Source: Cryptomeria japonica
Lineage: Eukaryota > Streptophyta > Pinopsida > Cupressales > Cupressaceae
DNA length: 64,000 nt
Assembly (NCBI RefSeq): GCF_030272615.1
Contig: NC_081413.1
Coordinates: 605,616,709 to 605,680,708 of the forward strand
Direction of reading: 5' to 3'
Made by a program: the position numbers and the translations under genes. The notes beneath the pieces were generated by a model. It was given only the letters and a program-made list of their open reading frames with translations, searched no databases and was not told the DNA's origin. This document shows, in pieces, positions 1 to 10,076 of this stretch. Position 1 is the stretch's first letter. Every line of letters starts with the position of its first letter.

Positions 1-216
1 ACTTCACCTTGTATGGTTAAAGGTAAAGGTTCTATCTCTTTGAATGGTACAAGTAATGTTGATGATGTATTTTGGGTTGAAGCTTTAAAACATAACTTGT
101 TAAGTGTTGGTCAGTCGAATGACAAAGGTTATCATCTTGAGTTTAAGAGTGGAGTGTGTAGCATCTTTGGATGCAAAGGAGAATTGATTTCTACCAGTAA
201 GAAAACTAAAGGTAAC
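1..216 (+). pseudogene. Copia-1 gag-pre-integrase fragment
   Basis: Frame 1 reads without a stop as a gag-pre-integrase segment. It has the copia hallmarks KGKGSISLNG, a VEALKHNLLSVGQ-like stretch and a terminal TKGN that normally precedes the LWH(K/R)R zinc-binding region. The frame ends where the insertion at 217 begins. About 50-55 residues that follow TKGN in Copia-2 (including LWHRRFSH) are missing. The homology resumes at 4130 with the KECQLGKM segment, so host sequence was lost at the insertion point. Confidence 0.8.
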
Positions 217-1982
217 TAATAGGGAGGAACCCATAGGAGGACCAATTAAAGCTAAGTATAATCTTCTTGTTAAGAGACTCCTTCAAATGAGAGAGGAAAG
301 GTTTTGGTTTTCTAGATAAGGCCCACTTTCAATGTTCACAAGCTTCACTCAACCCAAAACTTCCTCCTTGAGTTCTTCCCATCATTTCTTCGTACACTTT
401 CTCAACTCAAACTACCATGCTCACTTACTCAACACTTACTCAAACCCTTACTATAGGTCTAAACCCCAAATGTTTAAACTGGAGTTATGAGGGCTTCACA
501 AGGTTTCCAAGGTTGTTTTGAACTAATTACAAAAGGTTTTACAAGGTCACCAATCTTTACTCCAATCAAATTCTTAATTTTCTTCAAAACAGGGCTACAA
601 GGAATAAGCCCTTTTTAGCCCTCCTGAAACACTATTTTGCTCATTACTCACTCCCAACTTGTAATCTTTGAAAAAGGTGAATATTTTTTAGTACCCTTTT
701 GGCCAAAATAATGAATTAGTGCTAAGAGAGGTCTTGGGAAGGACAATTTATGGCTGTCCTATTTTGTAGCCTCAAAACAAGGTTTTTTTGTGAGGATTTT
801 GAACCATGATGCATTATAAATCACTTCTCTATTCTGTATCAAGCTCCCAAACTGTCAATACAGCTCTTCCACACCAATTATAACTATCCCATATCTCTAC
901 CCTACAAACATTTCAACAAACACTTGGCAAACAAACACCAAAAAAGCAAATTTTGATAGCAAACTCACTGCTTACTGCTGCAACACTGTTAAATTTGCTC
1001 ATTGAAGGAAATGTAACCTGGTTTTCTTCCTTCACAATTAAAAACAACTTCATAAGAGCATAATAAACCTTCAACTAGGAATATTGACAATTAAAACTCA
1101 TTAAAAATTGACTGAGACCATTCACTTGCTTGCTTCTAACCGAGTTTCAATCATGCACTCGCCTAGAACTTGGTCCCATTCGTCCTTTCCATCATGTCTG
1201 ACAAAAAAAACTTAAAATAAAATATGTACAAAGGTCCAACTTGGTCTCAAAGGTTCATTTTTTCTTGGTTTCCCATGGAGACCAAGTGTTTCCACCCATT
1301 TTCCTCAAAACCCCAGTTCAGGGCAGCGAACTAGCAAAAACTAAAAGATTTTTTTTGATAAACCAAAAACATAGTAAAAACCCTAACACAAAGAATTAAA
1401 AACCTTCATAAAACCATGACACAAACTCCCATGAAAGAATAGTATAGAAATAGTGCTCTGTACGGACTGTTACAGCATATTAAGCTTAAAAAGCATGAAA
1501 AACAATCATATTTAATAACTTCCTCTTGCCAATACAAAGCCCAACCTATTTATAATGTTTGAAGTGTCCTTATATAGGCACACTCAAACCATTTCAACCC
1601 TTATGGTGTCCATAACTACCTTGTAGAGTGATTTTACAACTTTTCTCACTTTTTGTCAAACTGTTGCTTGACAACATTGGCAATTTTTGACTTTTAGTGC
1701 ATTTTTGGCCTACAAGACAAATATCTTCCACCTAACCATTTGAGATGGTGTAAAATCATTAAATAGACCTACTCCAATTCCTTGATAATATTGTTACAAT
1801 TTTTTTAACACATTTTCACTATAATGCCATTTTTGGCTTACAAAGGCACTATGGGCCAAAACTAGAAAGAAAACTTGAGTAAAATTATCTAAACCACTCT
1901 AAGATAAACCTAAACCATAATGAAACCTAAAAAACACACTTGGACTCTTAAAATAGTCCTTTATTCAATTCATGATCCCATC
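217..1982 (-). repeat. 3' LTR of the protease-only element
   Basis: The start at 217 matches 3416 of the other copy (TAATAGGGAGG against TGATAGGGAGG). The far end is probably CCCATCA at 1976-1982, which forms an inverted repeat with TGATAGGG. A second possible end is near 2020, beside a CTCCCC tract that would be a polypurine tract on the minus strand. A TATA-like TATAAATAGG lies on the minus strand at 1545-1554. The two copies agree closely over 217-930 and 3416-4129. Confidence 0.7.
1545..1554 (-). promoter_or_regulatory. TATA-like box in the LTR of the protease-only element
   Basis: The minus strand reads TATAAATAGG inside the 3' LTR, about 430 bases from its proposed 5' end. That placement suits an LTR promoter. 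The call rests on the motif and position only. Confidence 0.4.
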
Positions 1983-2256
1983 AGGATCAAACAAGCCAAA
2001 ATTATGAAGGTGCTCCTGCACCATACTCCCCAAAATTGAAAAAGTTCCAAGTCCTCTTGGAAATGTTACCTACAAAATAAATGATACCTGCAAATCATAT
2101 AGGCTTCATCTTGACCTTTGGCATGTACTTGTCTTTGGCTTCATCATGCATGGCCAAATGAAAAGTTCCTTCCTTCATCTTCACTCTAGGCCTTGCTTCA
2201 AAAATCAACATCCACCATAGTTGTAGTTGCTCATAAGGTGGAGATGATACCATCAA

Positions 2257-3360
2257 CTACCATTCCAACAAATTCTCAGTCCAAGAAAAACTCCACGAAT
2301 AGATATGAGAAATCTCAATGAACTTCATCTCAAATTGAGGAGAAGTGCTCATTTGTGGGGACCAATATAGGTGCTTGGTGTCATGCTTCAAAAACCTAGG
2401 ATAGAGAATTGTTCCCATAAAGGTCATGAAACCTTCATAAAGATTAATACCAATATGATAGTGTTCATGCATGTAGACCTTTGTAGTAATATAATGATCA
2501 GTAACAACTATCTTTGTATCTTGCCTACCAATAGGCTTCTCAAGTGCATGTGACCCTTGTACCATGTCTTGTTCTTGTCCAATCTACTCAACAACTCCAT
2601 CATCAGGATAAAGACTATGTTCTCTAGCCACATTGGTCTCTAACCCTTGCTCATCCTCAAGAACCTTTGCCATACAAGGTTCCTCTTCAACTCTTTGCTG
2701 CTCACTCTTCACTTTAGCATGCATCTGCTGCTCAAAGCCACTAAATGGACTATCTACCTCTTCAACTTCACCTTCTATGGTACTTGGGGTCAGTTCTTCC
2801 ACTAAACTTCCATTGTGTATTGTTGCACCATCTGCCTCTTCAACATCTTCCTCCTGGTGATTCTTATGCCCAAGGAAAGCTATTCTCTCAACCAATCCTA
2901 GACTTCTTGTTATACACCATGTAGGATCATCTTCTTCCCTCATAGGGTTCAAGATAAAATTTGTGCTATCCTTAGAAAATTGATACACATTCCTATAAGC
3001 ATCATACATAGTGCAATTGTCATATTTACATGCTCTTCCCAAAATCAAATGGCAATCTCTCAAGGGCATAATATCACATTCCACCATCTCATAGTAAGGA
3101 CCAATATTGAAATGAACAACAGACTTCTCTAAGACATCAACCCAATGATCATCACTCAAGCCAAATGCTCTGTAAGGTGATTCATGAGGGATCCTTGGTA
3201 GATTCAACTTTTCCACCATTTCTATGGAGACTATGTTGTCAAGAGAACCACTATCAACTATAACCTTACATACTTTACCCTTGCATTTGCACTTGGTTCT
3301 AAAAATGGCTTGTCTTGGATCATATCTACTCTCCATTTTGTTAGGAACTTCTTTCTTCAA
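2257..3360 (-). pseudogene. Retropepsin-like aspartic protease ORF, one in-frame stop
   Basis: A 258-residue frame starts at 3360, about 40 bases from the primer site, and ends in TAG at 2584-2586. The same frame reopens at once and runs to 2257, so a single stop separates 258 and about 109 residues. The first part has the retropepsin active site as VDSGS (Asp at about residue 36), a stretch like EMVEKLNLP, and the flap-distal ILGRA at about 106-110, matching the Ty3/gypsy protease order. Residues 165-258 are acidic and low in complexity. The second part (a 102-residue Met-started frame) matches nothing I recognise. No RT, RNase H or integrase follows. The stop could be decay or a readthrough site. 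Confidence 0.7.
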
Positions 3361-3400
3361 CTCTCACAACTCACAACTAACTGCAAGGATCTACTTCCTT

Positions 3401-3413
3401 GCTCTGATACCAA
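3401..3413 (-). other. Primer-binding site, initiator-Met tRNA type
   Basis: The minus strand reads TTGGTATCAGAGC, the usual plant site complementary to the 3' end of initiator tRNA-Met. It lies three bases from the LTR boundary at 3416. This fixes both the element's strand and which LTR is the 5' one. Confidence 0.85.
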
Positions 3414-3415
3414 TT

Positions 3416-4129
3416 TGATAGGGAGGAACCCACAGGAGGACTAATTAAAGCTAAGTATAATCTTCTTGTTAAGAGACTCCTTCAAATGAGAGAGGAAAGG
3501 TTTTGGTTTTATAGATAAGCACCACTTTCAATGTTCACAAGCTTCACTCAACCCAAAAATTCCTCCTTGAGTTCTTCCCATCATTTGTTCATACACTTAC
3601 TCAACTCAAACTACCATGCTCACTTACTCAACACTTACTCAAACCCTTACTATAGGTCTAAATCCCAAATGTTTAAACTGGAGTTATGAGGGCTTCATAA
3701 GGTTTCCAAGGTTGTTTTGGACTGATTACAAAAGGTTTTACGAGGTCACCAATCCTTACTCCAATCAGATTCCTAATTTTCTTCAAAACAGGGCTACAAG
3801 GAATAAGCCCTTTTTAGCCCTCCTGAAGCACTATTTTTCTCATTACTCACTCCCAACTTGGAATCTTTGAAAAAGGTGAATAGTTTTGAGTACCCTTATG
3901 GTCAAAATAATGAATTAGTGCCAAGAGAGGTCTTGGGAAGGTCAATTTATGACTATCCTATTTTGTAGCCTCAAAACAAGGTTTTTTTGTGAGGGTTTTG
4001 AACCATGATGCATTAGAAATCACTTTTCTATTCTGCATCAAGCTCCCAAATTGTCAATACAGCTCTGCCACACCAATTAGAACTCTCCCCTATCTCTGTC
4101 CTACAAACATTTCAACAAACACTTGACAA
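3416..4129 (-). repeat. 5' LTR of the protease-only element (truncated)
   Basis: This copy matches 217-930 nearly base for base, including TGATAGGGAGG at the primer-site side. Homology ends near 4129, where Copia-1 coding sequence starts at once. About 1 kb of the 5' LTR, including its U3 promoter, is gone. Confidence 0.8.
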
Positions 4130-5873
4130 CTTGTTAAACCAAACAATGTGTTGTGTAAAGAATGTCAGTTGGGTAAGATGACTACATCTTCTATTAAGAG
4201 CAAATCTTTTTCTTCTGAGCATGTTCTAGATTTGGTGCACAGTGACTTATGTGGTCCTATGAAGACTAGAATTTTTTATGGTGACAAGTATTTTATGATA
4301 TTTACTGATGATTTTTTCTAGAATTTTTTGGGTTGCTTTTCTGAAGGAAAAGTTAGAAGCTTTCAGCAAGTTCAAGGCATTCAAGGCCTTAGTAGAAAAG
4401 GAAACCGATAAGAATATTAAGTGCCTGAGATCTGACCGGGGTGGAGAGTTTACATTTGATGAGTTTTTGAGATATTGTGATGAAAATGGAATAAAGAGGC
4501 AGTTATCTACTCCAAGGACACCACAACAAAATGGAATTGCAGAAATGAGAAACAAAACCATTGTTGAAGTAGCAAGGACTATGCTGATATAGGGAGATGT
4601 ACCTAAGATGTTTTGGAGAGAAGTCATCAACACTGATGTATACACATTGAACCAGGTACTGGTGAAGAAAGGTAATGACAAGACACCATATGAGTTATGG
4701 TATGGTAGAACTCCCATTGTTATCTATTTCAAAGTTTTTGGCAGTAGATGTTTAATAAAAAGAGATGATTATATTGGTAAATTTGATGCTAAGAGTGATG
4801 AAGGAACATTTCTTGGATACTCCACTAAGAGCAAAACTTTCAAGTGTTACAACAAAAGGACAAAGAAGATTGTGGAGAGTTTGAATGTAAAAGTTGATCA
4901 GTATTCTGATGAAACTGATGATACCAACAAATCTGATCCAGCAGATGATGAACAAAAACTTGTGTTTATTGAATTGGAAGTGCAAAAAGATGTTGAGAAG
5001 AATAGTGTAGATGAAGATGCTCAACTGGTAGATGAAGAAGATGAAGAACAAGAAGAGTTTATTGCACCATAACAAGTAATACCCAAAAATGTAAGATTAA
5101 AACATTATGAAGACTAGATAATAGGTGACAAGAATGTTAGAGTACAGACTAGAAGGAAAATCAGAGAAAGCTCTTTTCTGATTTCTATAGTTGAACCAAA
5201 GATAGTTAGAGAAGCTCTTAAAGATGATGACTAGTTAAATACAATGAATGAAAAACTTGATCAGATTGAGAAAAACAACACTTGGTCACCTGTTCCTAGA
5301 CCTGATGATAAAAATGTGATTGGTACAAAGTGGGTACTTAGAAACAAGTTGAATGAAGATGGAGAAGTTGTTAGAAACAAGGCAAGACTAGTATGCAAAG
5401 GGTATGTACAAGAATAAGGTGAAGACTATGGAGAGACCTGTGCATCGGTTGCTAGGCTTGAAGGAGTTAGAATGCTACTTCCATTTGTAGTATTTAAAGG
5501 CTTTAAAGTCTATCAAATGGATGTAAAGTCAACATTTCTAAATGGTATTCTTGAAGAAGAGATGTATATTGAACAACAAAATGGGTTTGCATTGTCAGAA
5601 GATAAGGATATGGTATGCAAACTACATAAGGCATTATATGGATTGAAGCACTAAGGCCATGGTTTGAAAGACTTCATGCACATCTGATAAAGATAGGATT
5701 CTAGAGAACCATTGAGGACAACAATATTTATTTGAAGACGGAAGGAGACAAGATGTTGATTGTAAAAGTATTCGTTGATGACATTATATTTGGTGGAAAT
5801 GATGATATGAGTATGACTTTTGCAGATGAGATGATGAAATAATTTGAGAAAGAATTTGAGATGTCTCTAATAG
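4130..5873 (+). pseudogene. Copia-1 integrase and reverse transcriptase
   Basis: The frame resumes with KECQLGKM, then DLVHSDLCGP (first catalytic Asp), a frameshift in the T-run near 4312, SDRGGEFT (second Asp) and NGIAEMRNKT (Glu). A stop at 4590 precedes MFWREV and the integrase C-terminal KTPYELWYGR and FLGYSTKSK. The RT part has [16 protein letters not shown], stops near 5115, 5232 and 5415, YQMDVKSTFLNG, a one-base shift near 5650 and the catalytic FVDDIIFGG near 5780. Homology stops after EFEMSLIG, so the end of RT and all of RNase H are deleted. The catalytic residues that remain are unchanged, but the frame is broken in at least seven places. Confidence 0.85.
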
Positions 5874-5903
5874 GTGTTGCATTTTTTGGTGTTTCCATCA
5901 ATG

Positions 5904-5917
5904 CCAAAGGAGGAGAT
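5904..5917 (+). other. Polypurine tract of Copia-1
   Basis: CCAAAGGAGGAGAT stands directly before the LTR start TGTTGGCATG. Copia-2 has the same arrangement (AAAGGGAGAGAT then TGTTGGCATT). The bases before it, ATCAATG, also match Copia-2, so the end of the internal region survives despite the upstream deletion. Confidence 0.75.
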
Positions 5918-6443
5918 TGTTGGCATGTTGGCATAACTGATGGAGATGATGGTGTACCGGTAAAGGACTATTGGTGATGATATAACTATGATATGATGAT
6001 CAGTTAATTGTGTCATCATTGATGGCAACCATATTTGTCCATGTTTGTTTATGCTTGGTATGTCATCTAAGTCTATTGGTTAAGTCTAACCAGTAATGGA
6101 TTGAATTGAATTAAGTTGGAAAGAAAAATTGTCTAGTGACAGTGAACCAGTAAGCAAGAATAGTGAAGGACATGGTTGCGGTAGAGATTTGTGTTGAGGC
6201 AGGTGTTGTAGCTTGGAATGTGTGCTTATGACATCATAAGGAGTCTATGTATTGAAACACATCATGTTTGGAGAACCTAAAGTCCTGTTTGTTATTGACT
6301 ATTATATAATCAGCTGGGGTTTGAGAACCGGTATCAATATTTTTAACTATTGATGATATATGGTTTGGCGGTGATTCTTTTCATGTTCATAAGTTGATGA
6401 TGACATGCCAGAATCCATGTGAAGAGATAAGATGTTATGTTTG
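5918..6443 (+). repeat. Copia-1 3' LTR, first part
   Basis: It begins TGTTGGCATG after the polypurine tract and runs to GTTTG at 6439-6443, where the 10.1-kb element is inserted. It continues at 16572. It holds repeated CCGG-type motifs such as ACCGGTAAA, as do the other copia LTRs here. No TATA box is convincing. Confidence 0.75.
6439..6443. repeat. Target-site duplication GTTTG, left copy
   Basis: GTTTG precedes TGTAGAC at 6444 and recurs at 16567-16571 right after the other LTR. The two copies flank the insertion into the Copia-1 LTR. Confidence 0.9.
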
Positions 6444-6749
6444 TGTAGACGTGTAAAAATGGTCAATGCTTGCGGAGTCATACTTTAACATTTGCACATT
6501 GCCTTATTTTAGGGTTCTTGCGTCGCATTAACATTTCTTCTATGTTGCGCATTTGGTCTTTATCATTTTCGAGCATCGAGTCCTTCTTCTACATTCCTCA
6601 TTTTTCTCACTTTCAAATTAGGTCTTGTCGATAGAAATCTTCAGTCATGATTTTGGTCGATCCTTGTCCTCCTGTCAATCTGTCAATCATCTTTAGCTTG
6701 TTAGTAATCATTTGTGATTATCAACTTGTCAATCTTGTCATTTTGCGAT

Positions 6750-6893
6750 TGATTCATCATCGATCCTTGTCCTTGTCAATCTTGTCATTTTACGATCGAT
6801 TCGTCATCGATCCTTGTCCTTGTCAATCTTGTCATTTTGTGGTTGATTTGTCATTAATCGTTGTCCTTTTCAATCATGTCAATTTGGATCAAT
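6750..6893. repeat. 48-base tandem repeat, three units, in the LTR
   Basis: The unit has the core CGATCCTTGTCCTTGTCAAT and then CTTGTCATTTT. It occurs twice almost exactly and a third time diverged. The same array is in the right LTR at about 15360-15503, with different point changes. Confidence 0.75.
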
Positions 6894-7589
6894 TAGTCAT
6901 TGTTCCTTGTCAATTGGCGCTTATCAATTGGTCTCCTTGTCAATATTGGTCAATTTGTCATTGATTTTTGTCACCCAATCTCAATCATTTATCAACACTA
7001 GTCCTTTGTCAGTCAGAATCATGATCAAATCGACCCTACATCAATTATCTTTTGTCAAGACCTAATTGTCGTCCTTACATTTCTAATTCATCTTCTAGGG
7101 TTTTATGATTTTTTCAATTAATCTTGTTTGTCATTTTTCCCTCTAGGTTAAATAATTTATTTATTTATCCTAAGTCTTCTTGTCACAATTAAATATTTAT
7201 TTAATTGGCTAATTAATTCCCAATCTTTTTGTGAATTAATTAATGAATGAAAAATTATTAATTAATTCACCTCATTTTCCAATTTTCTAAATTCAATTTC
7301 CACCTAATCAATTCCTCTCTAGTCTCTCCCTATTTTTGTGCTTCGGTGGAAGCATGAATTTCTCATGCATCATACTATTGGCATAGCAAGATGTCATAGG
7401 CTTTTAGTCCTCTAACCTTTGCATTGGCAATATGTCATAATTCATGACATAGAAGGTGTCATAACCTTCTTCCTTCAACTCAATTTTGCCATTTTTGAAA
7501 TCAATTGCCTCTAATATCAACTTCATGCTAATCATGTCCTCTCTCAAATTTGTCTATAAATTGGATGAGTTTCTTCAATCAAAGGAGAT

Positions 7590-7677
7590 CAATCAATCAA
7601 GGAATCAATCACATTTTCAGGATCAATCAATCAATTAATCACATTTTTCAAATGGAATCAATCAATCACATTTTCGA
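7590..7677. repeat. ATCA-rich imperfect tandem repeat in the LTR
   Basis: Three spaced copies of AATCAATCACATTTTC with AATCAATC spacers, repeated in the right LTR at about 16205-16297. Function is unknown. Confidence 0.6.
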
Positions 7678-7951
7678 GTAACCTTATGCTACATATTTCA
7701 TCAACAACTTGCTTTCCACTTGCAAATGCACTTTGTAGGTGAGAACAACATCAAATTGGAAGGTGAAAGAAGAACAATGAAGCCACATGAAGGAGATATC
7801 TGCATTTGGTTTGCTTTGATTGCATTTTGAGTATCTTGTCTTCATGTTTTCATTGATTCGATTAGGATTGTTTTCATTGCAGTTTTAGGTTTCGTGATTG
7901 TCCTAATTTGTTATTTGCTTTGATGAATCCTCAATTTCCTAGTCTACATTT

Positions 7952-7970
7952 TGGTGAAGTAGACGTGAAC
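7952..7970 (+). other. Primer-binding-site candidate, TGGTGAAG type
   Basis: Right after the LTR (TTT spacer) the sequence is TGGTGAAGTAGACGTGAAC. It is at the correct distance and starts with the obligatory TGG. I cannot name the tRNA. Nearly the same sequence lies beside the LTRs of element E (minus strand, 52059-52083) and of the Tat element (53564-53585). Confidence 0.6.
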
Positions 7971-8080
7971 TAAGTCCTTAACCATGTTTTGAGTTCTTTT
8001 GAGCTGTTTGTAGGTGAAAAAATCAAGAAATAGAGTGACTCGGAGCTTTCTGGGCACTTCTGCGCCTGTGGTGAAGGGTT

Positions 8081-8154
8081 CTGAGCTTGTGTAGATGAGA
8101 CTTGTGCCTGTGTTGATGAGATTTGCACCTATGTTGATGAGATTTGTGCTTGTG

Positions 8155-8155
<1 letters not shown>
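8081..8155. repeat. 21-base tandem repeat, three to four units
   Basis: Units with the core GTTGATGAGATTTG start at 8091, 8112 and 8133, a period of exactly 21 bases, followed by part of a further unit. It lies in the untranslated leader of the 10.1-kb element, directly before an AT microsatellite. Confidence 0.75.

Positions 8156-8191
<36 letters not shown>
8156..8191. repeat. (AT)n microsatellite
   Basis: An uninterrupted run of about 17-18 AT dinucleotides. Frames crossing it give poly-(Ile-Tyr) and are not genes. Confidence 0.95.
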
Positions 8192-8194
<3 letters not shown>

Positions 8195-10076
8195 TCATTC
8201 TATTTTCTGCATTTAGGGTTTTTCTTTGGTATTAATTCTCTATGCAGCATCTTGGCGTTACATGTGACGAAGACTAAAAATGCAACTACTAACGAATCTT
8301 ATACAGGACGCGGTCAAAGACTCACATTAAAACATCTTGCTTGCAATTTTTAAAGTAGTTACACATTTTATTTCTTAAAGGTTAATGAACACCATGCATG
8401 CTTTGTCTGTTTTTAATTTGATTGCATGTTTTAACCCTTAGAATTGGGCCTAACTCCCAATTTTCCTGGCACTTCGCACAGGCATTGGTGAGAGGGAACG
8501 ACCCAAAGTGGTGACGGGCTAATTCCAAGCTCTTCTGAACCACTCTAAATAACTGTGGATGCAACGAAAGTTGTAGACAATGGGTGCTGGAATGGTATTG
8601 TGACGATTTATTCGCCGGATCAATACCCACCCGAACGGATGCCCTTACTAGAATCTCTTGTTTTTAGATGCCAAAATCCTTCTATCTATTGGCTTAGGCA
8701 TTGTGATACGCGCATGCCGAAGACACCTCTCATGTACTCCTCAGTTAGAGATAGCAAGTTCTTGGGAAGTGATGCCCCTTGAACTCAAAGCTTGGTATGC
8801 CCGAGAAGTGAGTGCACTGTAAGGGGGAGCCAGTCCTACCAAGCGTCTAGCTATCTGGCTGAGTGTTGTATTTTATGGTTAGAGGATTCAACAGATATTG
8901 CCCTTGCCATCCATAGGATTTGTTGTGAATGTGCTTGATTGTCTTGAGTCAAAGTCCAACAAACATTTTGTCTTCCATGATTGTCAAAAGTTAAATCAAA
9001 AACAAACTTTCAAAAGTGCTCATAATCAACTTGGGTTTTCAAAATCAACAACCTTCAATTCAAAACAAAATCCAAGAAAAAGTCCAAATTTGTCCAAGTA
9101 TTCATCCAACATTTGAACATGGCTTGTCAAAACATTGAATATCTTTGTTTCAAAATTCATGTCACTTTAGGCTAGGTTTTGCATAGTCCAACTTAGGTCC
9201 TAGGACATATTGTCATCTCCCTTCATTTTAGTCCTTTTCATTGCAAGCGTCATCATTTTGCACTTAGGTTCAAAATCATTTTCCCTAAGTTTGCATTTCA
9301 TTGTCATATCCAAGCTAGAGTTCCATTTAGGTGACATTTGTGCATTATCCTTGTCATGCTAAAATTAGGTCTTTCCTAGGTTGCATTTTGCATATTCCAA
9401 TTCATTGGTCTTCGCATATCCTTATCATTGTATTGTCATCTTGTCTTGGCTTCATCTTGTCATATCATATCCTTAGATCATTTTCATGTCATATCCTAAG
9501 TCATTGTCATAATCATTGCCTTCTTGCATTTAGTCTCAAAATTTGGTTTGTCAAACTTGAAAAATCAAAACTTTGGATGATACCCTAAGTTGTTGTTCGG
9601 GAGTCTTGACCTTGTCTAAATTTTGTCCTTTCATTAATATCATTTTTGTCAAACCTAGCTTAGTATCCAAGCATATAGGTGAGACATTGTCAATTTTTCC
9701 TATTGTCATTTGGTCCTTTGTCCTTTAAGGTCTTGACTTCATTTCAACTTCCCAAGGTTGAGTCTTTAGGTTTGCATTCCAAAAAGTTTGTCAAAATCTT
9801 CAAAAACAACAAAAAAATAGGTTGCATTACCATTGCTTAAGATTGCATATCATTTCCAAAAATTCTTGAAACAATAACAAAAAAATAGGTTGCACTTAGT
9901 TGCATAACATTATCAAACCATAGAAACTCAAAGGTCCAAAGCAAGGTCACATTTTCATTGCATTTAGTTGCATCTAGTTGTCATTCCAAAAATTCAAAAA
10001 GTCCAAAAACATTAAGTTGCATTGTCATCCTTTTAGGTTGCATTTGTCAATCCCATTAGTTGCATTGCATAGTGAC
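8192..10076 (+). other. Leader region of the 10.1-kb element
   Basis: This long untranslated stretch lies between the primer-site candidate and the ORF. The part at 8440-8880 is visibly richer in G and C than its surroundings and lacks a long frame; plant gypsy-type elements often have such a structured leader. The rest (8900-10070) is T-rich, with many TTGTCAT and TTGCATT repeats. I see no gene, tRNA or splice-site pattern that I could support. Confidence 0.5.

Larger units (their letters stand above)
217..4129 (-). mobile_element. Small non-autonomous LTR retrotransposon encoding only a protease-like protein
   Basis: Two direct copies of one sequence (217 onward and 3416 onward) flank a 1.4-kb interior. 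An initiator-Met-type primer site on the minus strand abuts the right copy, so the element is on the minus strand with its 5' LTR on the right. The left (3') LTR is complete, about 1.77 kb. The right (5') LTR keeps only about 714 bases and stops at 4129 against Copia-1. The interior codes for a retropepsin-like protein but no reverse transcriptase, integrase or capsid, so movement would need another element's machinery. No target duplication can be checked because the right end is deleted. Confidence 0.8.
6444..7948 (+). repeat. 5' LTR of the 10.1-kb element
   Basis: It starts TGTAGAC and ends GTCTACA, a 7-base perfect terminal inverted repeat. Inside are a three-unit 48-base tandem repeat (about 6750-6893), AT-rich palindromic sequence with ATTAATTAATTC (7190-7270), and three copies of an AATCAATCACATTTTC motif (7600-7676). 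Frames read through it, such as 6647-6964, only translate the repeats. Confidence 0.9.

Noticed and set aside
6647-6964. 105-residue frame in the LTR, repeated at 15267-15584
   Set aside because: It translates the 48-base tandem repeat; the second copy is open only because the LTRs are alike.
7944-8353. Frames with poly-Ile-Tyr on both strands
   Set aside because: They translate the AT microsatellite.
8440-8880. Possible tRNA, rRNA or other RNA gene in the GC-richer block
   Set aside because: No cloverleaf, A/B box pair or rRNA signature that I can see.
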